From NCBI GenBank assembly GCA_003151875.1, contig PLYW01000185.1, positions 1 through 8,579 on the forward strand: 8,579 nt of DNA. The letters are read 5' to 3'. The DNA is from Acidobacteriaceae bacterium (GTDB lineage: Bacteria; Acidobacteriota; Terriglobia; Terriglobales; Acidobacteriaceae). How positions within the stretch are numbered: the stretch's first letter is position 1; the number at the start of each line of letters is the position of its first letter. The position numbers were made by a program, and so were the translations under genes. Below the pieces are notes generated by a model that was not told the origin of the DNA, made no database searches, and was given only the letters and a program-made list of their open reading frames with translations. Below are positions 1 to 5,281 of the stretch, piece by piece.

Positions 1-322
1 AGAACACCAGCCCATAAAACCAGCGGAGAGAAGAGAACCTTCCTTCCGGAACATGGCGGAGGTATCCGGACGAGTAGACGAGCACGAGGGCCGAGATCAG
101 CCCCAGGCTGATGAGGAAGAACGACGTGAGGCCGTCGGCGCGCAGATAGCGCCCTGCCTGCAGAACGCCCTGGGAATGAATGCGGTACACCGTAATTCCG
201 ATGGCGACCAGCTCCAGAGCGCCGGTGGTGAGCGCGACGCGCACCACCACGCGCGGATTTCGGCACAGGAACACCAAGAGCGCACTCGCCAGCGGTATGA
301 ACAATGGGAGAAGTAGGACCAT
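1..322 (-). CDS. hyfF: Hydrogenase-4 component F-like membrane subunit (N-terminal part only)
   Basis: Reading leftward from an ATG at 322-320, the frame stays open for 107 codons to the window edge, so only the N-terminus is visible. It begins with a hydrophobic helix (residues about 1-18), has a second near 27-45, and then the segment ADGLTSFFLISLGLISALVL, followed by SSGYLRH and a WFYG motif. The order D-G-L…F-x-L…GY-(L/M)-R-H…(Y/F)-Y-G resembles the start of Escherichia coli HyfF as I recall it. The family belongs to the NuoL/M/N antiporter-like proteins, which are thought to move protons across the inner membrane while the hydrophilic arm oxidises or reduces its substrate. The start is fixed by its position 3 nt after the hyfE stop (TGA TGC ATG) and by a GAGG element 9 nt upstream. 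The conserved Glu and Lys channel residues lie beyond the window. It could instead be another NuoL/M-type subunit, but gene order favours HyfF. Confidence 0.85.
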   Translation of the reverse strand, partial: MVLLLPLFIPLASALLVFLCRNPRVVVRVALTTGALELVAIGITVYRIHSQGVLQAGRYLRADGLTSFFLISLGLISALVLVYSSGYLRHVPEGRFSSLRWFYGLVF

Positions 323-325
323 GCA

Positions 326-994
326 TCAGCCTCGTAACCGCCGCAGCTTGGAAACGTCCAGATGGTCAAAGGTGTCGCGGATGCGAAAGACAAACAATCC
401 CATCAGGAAGACTCCCATCAGCAGATCGAACACGATGCCGATCTCGATGACCAACGGCATGCCAAAGGTGGTGGTCAGAGCAGCCAGGAAGATGCCGTTG
501 TCCAACACCAGCAGGCCGACCACCTGCATCAATGCCTTCTTACGGCTCACCATGAGGAAGCCGCCAGTCAGCACCAAGGCGACGGCGGCGGCGAGCATAG
601 CCTGGTCGCCGCCCAGCACGCCGACATAGGGCCGCACCGCAAAAAAAGATAGAAGAATGAGTCCGGCGGCAATGAACACCGACTGGGAAGACGAGGTTGA
701 GGAAGAGACCTCGTGCGGCGCCTCCAGTTCTTCGACGATGCGGTACAGCACGTATGGAATCGCGATCACCTTGACAACCAACACCAGGCCAGCGATCAGG
801 AAGCCTTCCGTCGAGTGGTGCATACGAGACACGGCGATGATCTGTGCAGTGATGATCAGCGATTGCACGCTGAACAAAGCGATGCACGTGGAAATCCGCT
901 TGGCTGCCGCGATCAGCAGCACGGTCATGAACAGGAACACCCCGGACGACGCCAAAGCCTTGGCCGCAGCCGTCTCAAATAAACCCAAACCCAT
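326..994 (-). CDS. hyfE: Hydrogenase-4 component E-like membrane subunit
   Basis: A 222-residue, very hydrophobic protein of the usual HyfE length (about 216 in E. coli). Roughly six to seven membrane helices can be drawn, with a polar Ser-rich loop at residues 91-104. The C-terminal half is the NuoK-like part: SRKKALMQVVGLLVLDNG (150-167), then EIGIVFDLLMGV (184-195), and a C-terminal LDVSKLRRLRG that closely matches the LDVNNL…LKG ending of E. coli HyfE. In the family this subunit sits between the proton-channel subunits and supplies acidic membrane residues for proton transfer. The residue before NG is Asp165, where E. coli HyfE has Glu; E184 and D190 are kept. The ATG at 994 lies 3 nt after the hyfC stop, with GAGGTG just upstream across the stop codon, so translation is probably coupled. 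The family assignment is secure; the physiological role depends on catalytic subunits not seen here. Confidence 0.9.
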   Translation of the reverse strand: MGLGLFETAAAKALASSGVFLFMTVLLIAAAKRISTCIALFSVQSLIITAQIIAVSRMHHSTEGFLIAGLVLVVKVIAIPYVLYRIVEELEAPHEVSSSTSSSQSVFIAAGLILLSFFAVRPYVGVLGGDQAMLAAAVALVLTGGFLMVSRKKALMQVVGLLVLDNGIFLAALTTTFGMPLVIEIGIVFDLLMGVFLMGLFVFRIRDTFDHLDVSKLRRLRG

Positions 995-997
995 CGT

Positions 998-1936
998 TCA
1001 CCTCATCAGCGCGGTAAAAACCACGGCGAGAATCGCCAGCGCCGACGCTACGCCGAGAAAATCAGGGACCAGGTACATCCGCAATTTCGCAACACTGCAT
1101 TCAACCAGCGCGAGCGCCAGTACGAGTGCGGCAATTTTCAGCAGCATCACCAGCGATGCGACTCCGAGCGCCAGCGCCGAAACGCTGCTCGCCATTCCCC
1201 AAGGGACAAAGAGCGCGATCAGCAACGCCATGACTACGGTGAGCTTGATTGCGCTGGCCCATTCAATCAGTGCGAGGCTCGGTCCCGAGTACTCCAGCAC
1301 CATCGCTTCGTGAATCATCGTCAGTTCCAAGTGCGTAGTGGGATTGTCCACTGGGATGCGGCCGGTCTCCGCGATGGCGACCAGCACCAAAGCCGCGAGC
1401 GCCAGGGCATGGACCGCCGAGAATTGAAAAAAGTTCTGCCCCATGGTCCACTGCACCATTCCAGCGATACTGGTGATATGCGCCGCGATGGCCACCGACA
1501 TCAGCGCCAGCAAGAATGGAGCTTCAGCCAAAGTTGAAACCAGGGCCTCCCGGCTCGCTCCCATGCCTCCGAAGGAACTGCCGCCATCCATCGCTCCCAG
1601 CATCAGGAAGAAGCGGCCCAGCGCCAGCAGGTAAACCAGAAGCACGAAATCGCCGGCCACGCCCAGCAGTGCCGAGCCGTGCAGTAGCGGAACAAATGCC
1701 GCGACCACCAGGGTTGTAGTAAACACCACCATGGGAGCGAGGCGAAAAACAAAGGAAGCCGAAGCCGGGACCAGGTCCTGCTTGCGAAAAAGTTTCAACA
1801 CATCGGCGTACGGCCTCCACACGCTCGCGCCGCGCCGATTCTGAATTCTGGCTTTGATCCGCGAAATCACACCCCGCACCAGCGGCGCCAGCAGAATCAA
1901 CAGCAGTACCTGCAGCACATTCGTCATGAGCGTCAT
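998..1936 (-). CDS. hyfC: Hydrogenase-4 component C-like / NuoH-family membrane anchor
   Basis: NuoH/HycD-family subunit, which anchors the hydrophilic electron-transfer arm to the membrane module. I start it at the ATG at 1936, giving 312 residues (E. coli HyfC is about 322). This ATG overlaps the hyfB stop as ATGA, and GAGG lies 5 nt upstream. A GTG at 1942 would add two residues but lacks that spacing. Family marks, in order: RIKARIQNRRG (26-36) after the first helix; the loop WRPYADVLKLFRKQ (40-53); SSFGGMGASRE (120-130); and AETGRIPVDNPTTHLE (189-204) followed by MIHEAMVLEYSG (207-218). The last block is the acidic loop that faces the quinone-like chamber in complex I and is typical of group 4 hydrogenase and Ehr anchors. 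About eight hydrophobic helices are visible. It is a full-length, intact gene. Sequence alone does not separate a hydrogenase anchor from an Ehr-type anchor. Confidence 0.9.
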   Translation of the reverse strand: MTLMTNVLQVLLLILLAPLVRGVISRIKARIQNRRGASVWRPYADVLKLFRKQDLVPASASFVFRLAPMVVFTTTLVVAAFVPLLHGSALLGVAGDFVLLVYLLALGRFFLMLGAMDGGSSFGGMGASREALVSTLAEAPFLLALMSVAIAAHITSIAGMVQWTMGQNFFQFSAVHALALAALVLVAIAETGRIPVDNPTTHLELTMIHEAMVLEYSGPSLALIEWASAIKLTVVMALLIALFVPWGMASSVSALALGVASLVMLLKIAALVLALALVECSVAKLRMYLVPDFLGVASALAILAVVFTALMR

Positions 1937-3939
1937 ACCCACCTCATGAACATCAGCAATGCGATCAGGGCGGCGAAGATGTAGAGCAGATAGATCTGAA
2001 TATTGCCGGTCTGGAGCCGGCGCAAACGCAGCGCCGCTGTAACGATGGCGTCCACCCCCGGCCGGTACAGAAACTTTTCGAAAGAGGTAGTGCGAACCGA
2101 CCGGTACGAGATCGACACCGGAAAATATGGTGGGTCGCCAGGAACCACTTCGAGGGTTCGCTCCGCCCGGTACACCCGCGAGAATACTTTTCGCAGCGGC
2201 TTGGAGAAGGCGGTGGAGGTGTACTGCATGCGCTGGTCGAGACCGGGAAGTCCGCAGGCCCAGGTCGGTGTCAGCTTTTTCGCTCGCTTGAATGCGGCCA
2301 TGCCGCCTACCGAAAGCAGAATGAACAACGCGGTCCAGGGAAGCACGCTGGAAAGCGATGTTGCCGCTGGCGGCAACGCAGCGCCGGGAAGAAGTTCCTC
2401 AGTGAGCGCGCCCAGACTACGCAGGACCAAGCCGGGGAAAATTCCAATCACGAGACACGCTGTTGCCAGCGCGCCCATGCCAGCCTGCATGGGCAGAGAA
2501 ACTTCATTCGCACCTCCCGCCTCACCACTTCTCGGGCGCCCCAGGAAGCCAACTCCGTATACCTTGGCAAAACACGCGGCTGCCAATCCACCGATCAGCG
2601 CCAGTACGCCCGCCGCCAAGGGCAGAACAATGGCGGCGGAGAGATTAGTCATTTCTGAACCGGCCAGAAAGCTACGGAACGTCAGCCATTCGCTCACGAA
2701 ACCGTTGAACAACGGCAACCCAACAATGGAGCAACAGGCAATCAGGAACACGGTGCCGGTCACAGGCATCCGTTTCTGCAGGCCACCCAGTTCTTCCAGA
2801 TCGAGCGTGTGGGCCGCATCAGAAATTGCGCCGGCCCCGAGAAACAGCAGGCTCTTGAAAATCGCGTGGTTCAAGCAGTGGAGCAGGGCCGCGGTGAGAG
2901 CGAGTGCTGCCCAGAGCGGCGCACCGTTGGCCGTAAACACCAGCGCCGCCCCCATGCCGAGATAGATGATGCCTATGTTTTCGACGCTGTGATAGGCGAG
3001 CAAGCGCTTCAGATCATGCTCCCCGATGGCGTACAGGACGCCCAGCAAGCCGGATACGGCGCCTGCGAACAACACCAGATATCCCCACCAGCTGGGGCCG
3101 CCACCGAGAAAGTCAAAAGCGAAGCGAACAAGACCATATACCGCGGTTTTCAGCATTACGCCCGACATCAGGGCTGACACCGGACTGGGCGCGATTGGAT
3201 GCGCTCTGGGCAGCCATAAATGCAGCGGCACAATTCCGGCCTTCGTTCCAAATCCTGCAAACGCCAGCAAGAAGACAGCAGTGCGCAGCGATGCCGGCAT
3301 CAGCGCTGCGCCCGCCCGCATCTGTGCGAAATTGCTGGCGTGCGGCAGGAACAACAGGAAGGCGCCGATGACCGCTGCCGCGCCGGCATGCATCATCAAG
3401 AGATAGATAAAAATGTTGTGGCGCCGCTGTTCCGAGTCGCCGTCAATCACGATGAGGCCGGCCGAGAACAGGGTCATCAGCTCCCATCCGAACAGAAACG
3501 CAAACGGAGTGGAAGCGGTTACGACCAAAACCATCGACATCAGGAACAGTGGCAAGAGCACCCACAGCCAGTGCCGGCGTGCTCCGGAATAATGGCGCGG
3601 GATGTATGAACTGGAAAACAGGATCACGGGCAGGGAGACCGAGCAAATCAGCAGCAGAAAAAACGCGCTGAGCCGATCCATGCTGAGCGCGAACGAGAAC
3701 GAAGCCACTTGAGAAATATCAACCTGGAACCTTTGCCCACGCCAAAACCCAACCGCTGCAACTGCGGTCCCAACGACTAACGATCCCATTAGCAGAGCGG
3801 CAGGGAGGGCGCGCCCCTTCCTCCACCGATGGGATATCAGAGTCACTATGGGGACCGAGAGCATTGCCACCAGAAACGAGTTAAAGGCCAACAGCATCAT
3901 CGGGGGAGTCTTCTGTCCGGCTGGCGGTTCGATCGGCAC
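1933..3939 (-). CDS. hyfB: Hydrogenase-4 component B-like proton-translocating subunit
   Basis: 668 residues, close to E. coli HyfB (672). It is a NuoL/M/N-type antiporter-like protein with some 14-16 predicted helices, expected to pump protons in an energy-converting complex. Channel residues are in place: E153 in LFGWELMTLFSAG, K233 in GFGTKAG followed by PLHLWLPRAHPIAPSPVSAL, K264 in SGVMLKTAVYG, and K362 in CLNHAIFKSLLFLGAGAI; the block DLKRLLAYHSVENIGII (309-325) is characteristic. The C-terminus keeps the HyfB-specific soluble stretch (TWACGLPG, 559-566; KPLRKVF, 580-586) and a final helix after RLQTGNIQIYLLY (641-653). The listed start is GTG. Two ATGs at 3900 and 3897 are alternatives and would remove the 13-14 polar residues before the first helix; none has a strong ribosome binding site. 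It follows arsR by 61 nt on the same strand and is probably cotranscribed with it. Confidence 0.92.
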   Translation of the reverse strand: MPIEPPAGQKTPPMMLLAFNSFLVAMLSVPIVTLISHRWRKGRALPAALLMGSLVVGTAVAAVGFWRGQRFQVDISQVASFSFALSMDRLSAFFLLLICSVSLPVILFSSSYIPRHYSGARRHWLWVLLPLFLMSMVLVVTASTPFAFLFGWELMTLFSAGLIVIDGDSEQRRHNIFIYLLMMHAGAAAVIGAFLLFLPHASNFAQMRAGAALMPASLRTAVFLLAFAGFGTKAGIVPLHLWLPRAHPIAPSPVSALMSGVMLKTAVYGLVRFAFDFLGGGPSWWGYLVLFAGAVSGLLGVLYAIGEHDLKRLLAYHSVENIGIIYLGMGAALVFTANGAPLWAALALTAALLHCLNHAIFKSLLFLGAGAISDAAHTLDLEELGGLQKRMPVTGTVFLIACCSIVGLPLFNGFVSEWLTFRSFLAGSEMTNLSAAIVLPLAAGVLALIGGLAAACFAKVYGVGFLGRPRSGEAGGANEVSLPMQAGMGALATACLVIGIFPGLVLRSLGALTEELLPGAALPPAATSLSSVLPWTALFILLSVGGMAAFKRAKKLTPTWACGLPGLDQRMQYTSTAFSKPLRKVFSRVYRAERTLEVVPGDPPYFPVSISYRSVRTTSFEKFLYRPGVDAIVTAALRLRRLQTGNIQIYLLYIFAALIALLMFMRWV

Positions 3940-4000
3940 AGGTCAGCATGGAACTCCAAACGCGGCGACTGCTTGCGGTCACCAAAGTCGAACGCCTCGC

Positions 4001-4333
4001 TCACTTCTCCCCCGCCGGGCTGAGTTGAGAAAGGAGATCCCTTATATCTACCAAGTGGTTGTTGAAGACCTGCCGGGCATCGTCCAGCAAATGAAAGATT
4101 GCTCGGTCTGGGACTGAATAGTAGACGTTCTGGCCTTCCTTGCGGCCGACTACAATGCTGCTCTTTCGCAAGACTGCAAGTTGTTGAGAAAGCGTGCTTT
4201 GCTCAACTTTAAGACGGGTGCTGAGCTCATTTACGCCGACTTCCCCGGAACGCAGAGCGTCCAGTATTCTGACCCGCATCGGGTGCGCCAGGGCCTTGAA
4301 AAACTCGGCCGTGAATTGCGGTAACTCAGGCAT
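4001..4333 (-). CDS. ArsR/SmtB-family winged-helix repressor without cysteines
   Basis: A 110-residue protein of typical ArsR length. The family signature is plain: FFKALAHPMRVRILDAL (11-27), the helix-turn-helix VNELSTRLKVEQSTLSQQLAVLRKS (34-58, with LSQQLAVLR as recognition helix) and the wing VVGRKEGQNVYYSV (61-74). These proteins bind DNA as dimers and release it when a ligand or redox cue is sensed. No cysteine occurs anywhere, so the thiol-based arsenic/cadmium sites of classical ArsR are absent. The last helix has H81, H93 and D96; the H93-x2-D96 spacing recalls the SmtB alpha-5 zinc site, but the partner His is one residue out of register, so metal sensing is uncertain. Position upstream of hyfB on the same strand, and dyads around its own start, suggest it controls itself and the hyf genes. 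The ATG has no evident ribosome binding site, so the transcript may be nearly leaderless. Confidence 0.9.
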   Translation of the reverse strand: MPELPQFTAEFFKALAHPMRVRILDALRSGEVGVNELSTRLKVEQSTLSQQLAVLRKSSIVVGRKEGQNVYYSVPDRAIFHLLDDARQVFNNHLVDIRDLLSQLSPAGEK

Positions 4334-4342
4334 ATCTATATG
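4331..4342. promoter_or_regulatory. Second dyad CATAT-CT-ATATG at the arsR start codon
   Basis: A perfect 5-bp inverted repeat with a 2-nt centre, sharing the CATAT half-site with the upstream dyad and overlapping the arsR ATG. Its centre lies about 31-32 bp, three helical turns, from the centre of the other dyad. Between them CTATATGTTG/CTATATTTGC (4336-4355) repeat with a 10-bp period. The sites could form a cooperative operator, or simply reflect AT-richness. Confidence 0.35.
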
Positions 4343-4347
4343 TTGCT

Positions 4348-4377
4348 ATATTTGCATATTGGATGATACTAAATCAA
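4348..4377 (-). promoter_or_regulatory. Possible promoter of the arsR-hyf operon
   Basis: On the minus strand TTGATT (4377-4372) could act as a -35 box and AAATAT (4353-4348) as a -10 box with an 18-nt spacer, in the most AT-rich stretch of the window. Transcription would start near 4341, only about 8 nt before the arsR ATG, which fits the absence of a ribosome binding site. This is pattern matching to the sigma-70 consensus only. Confidence 0.35.
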
Positions 4378-4381
4378 TATG
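4355..4381. promoter_or_regulatory. Probable ArsR operator: CATATTG-N13-CAATATG dyad
   Basis: CATATTG (4355-4361) and CAATATG (4375-4381) form a perfect 7-bp inverted repeat with centres 20 bp apart, two helical turns, which suits a dimeric winged-helix protein. It lies just upstream of arsR and across the likely -35 region. ArsR-family proteins usually bind AT-rich dyads overlapping their own promoter. Binding by this ArsR is inferred. Confidence 0.5.
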
Positions 4382-4627
4382 AATTGCACCACTGCGGTGC
4401 GTGAAAACCTCAGGGCAGGCAGGTGCCTTATAGGTTCTGTGCAATGCATTTGTTTTGTCGGGACGAGGGACAGCTAGAAAGAGGCGCGAGGACATTTTGT
4501 CTGCAGAGGGGCCTGCGCGAAGCATTTTGGATTCGAGCCATCACGCGTTCACCCCTGCATCGTCGGCAATTCGAAAGTTAGCGAGACTTGATCTGTTGCC
4601 CCACTCGGTTGCCGCAGCGTTGAAGAC

Positions 4628-4643
4628 CTGTTCAATTCAACAG
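4628..4643. repeat. 16-bp near-palindrome of the form CTGT-N8-ACAG
   Basis: CTGTTCAATTCAACAG matches its reverse complement at 14 of 16 positions and has the CTGT-N8-ACAG layout of the E. coli LexA box. No gene start lies nearby that it could obviously control, and LexA sites differ between phyla, so a regulatory role is unproven. Confidence 0.3.
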
Positions 4644-4675
4644 CTTGCGACTCAGCGGGACACTTGGGTTTTCCG

Positions 4676-4689
4676 CTACAGCGCTGTAG
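4676..4689. repeat. Perfect 14-bp palindrome CTACAGCGCTGTAG
   Basis: The sequence is identical to its own reverse complement over all 14 bases and does not extend further. It lies in non-coding DNA 33 bp from the previous palindrome. Such a spacer-free dyad could bind a small dimeric regulator. No partner can be named. Confidence 0.35.
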
Positions 4690-4755
4690 TCGATTTTGTA
4701 GACGGTCCTGCATCGGCCGACGAGTAGGAGATGCAGTGTTTGTGCGGGTCGAAAC

Positions 4756-4805
4756 GCCAGAGCACCTGGGCCCAAAACCAAGTGGGTCGGGTTTGAGGCT
4801 CTGGC
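4756..4805 (-). terminator. Long hairpin downstream of the tRNA 3' end, possible terminator
   Basis: GCCAGAGC (4756-4763) and GCTCTGGC (4798-4805) pair perfectly over 8 bp around a 34-nt interior, within which AAACC/GGTTT can form a short inner stem on the minus strand. It begins 26 nt beyond the CCA end of the tRNA fragment, where a tRNA terminator would be expected, but no T-run follows in either direction. It may be a terminator of the ancestral tRNA transcript or an unrelated dyad. Confidence 0.3.
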
Positions 4806-4831
4806 AGATGTTGTAAGTGGTTGCAAACAAT

Positions 4832-4881
<50 letters not shown>

Positions 4882-4890
4882 TTCCAAGCC

Positions 4891-4910
4891 TTGGTGAAAT
4901 TTGTTGAAAT
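4891..4910. repeat. Tandem 10-bp repeat beside the tRNA fragment
   Basis: TTGGTGAAAT (4891-4900) is followed directly by TTGTTGAAAT (4901-4910), nine of ten bases identical, starting 10 nt inside the presumed element from the tRNA fragment. Short direct repeats beside attachment cores can be arm-type sites for integrase or excisionase. The link is only positional. Confidence 0.4.
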
Positions 4911-5245
4911 TCGCGGTTTGTAACTGATTGATGTTGAACCTGTTGCAGGCTGCTCGTTGAGAGCTATTGAACGGTGAGGCCTTTTGAGGATTAGACAGTC
5001 ACAATTTTGCCTACAACGAGTTAACTCATTAGTAAATCATGATCCGTTTCCCAATCGAGACGGTCGCTTCACTCGAGTCTCTCCCGCTCATTTCCGGAAA
5101 CGACTTGTGATCGAAGACCTCACTCCGGGAGATCCCTCCATTCATGGAAAACACACTTCCCAGCGAAAAACCAGGCGGCGTTTAGTTTTGGCGAACAACA
5201 GGCCTTGGGCGCTCCTGCAGATGACTAGGTGCTGGTTTGACCAGA

Positions 5246-5265
5246 CCACCCGGCCTGGCGGGTGG
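5246..5265 (-). terminator. GC-rich hairpin after the CHAT operon, possible terminator
   Basis: CCACCCG (5246-5252) and CGGGTGG (5259-5265) form a 7-bp stem with a 6-nt loop, 16 nt past the stop of the downstream operon gene. A second hairpin CTGGT-TTG-ACCAG (5232-5244) follows at once. There is no T-run, so if these end transcription they act as paired hairpins or protect the 3' end. Confidence 0.4.
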
Positions 5266-5281
5266 AGCGTAGTCAAGTCAC

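Larger units (their letters stand above)
4382..4831. other. Gene-poor stretch between arsR and the tRNA fragment
   Basis: No convincing coding sequence on either strand. The open frames here have no recognisable motif, lack ribosome binding sites and overlap each other in several frames. The stretch contains a GCACC/GGTGC dyad (4386-4400), two palindromes (4628-4643 and 4676-4689) and a long-range inverted repeat (4756-4805), listed separately. In the proposed history it is original chromosome just downstream of a tRNA-Pro gene. Confidence 0.5.
4882..5281. other. Non-coding end of the presumed element
   Basis: About 400 bases with no convincing gene. They hold a 10-bp palindrome GAGTTAACTC (5018-5027), a 10-bp palindrome TTTCCGGAAA (5091-5100), a 7-bp inverted repeat CGTTTCC/GGAAACG (5045-5051, 5096-5102) enclosing GAGAC/GTCTC (5057-5061, 5077-5081), and two adjacent hairpins at 5232-5265. 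No integrase gene is present at this end. An open frame on the plus strand at 4984-5304 has no recognisable motif and overlaps the next gene. Confidence 0.5.

Noticed and set aside
1937..1942. GTG at 1942 as the hyfC start
   Set aside because: The ATG at 1936 forms a classic ATGA overlap with the hyfB stop and has GAGG at a suitable distance; the GTG does not.
2360..2377. Tight 8-bp dyad GTTGCCGC-TG-GCGGCAAC inside hyfB
   Set aside because: The 2-nt centre is too small for a good hairpin loop, and the codons encode an ordinary Ala/Pro-rich loop; likely a by-product of GC-rich codon use.
2003..2965. Long open frame (320 codons) on the plus strand opposite hyfB
   Set aside because: It is the antisense shadow of a GC-rich, well-matched hyfB gene; the translation is Arg/Pro/Ser/Ala-rich with no motif. 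The same applies to the plus-strand frame at 657-1313 opposite hyfC/hyfE.
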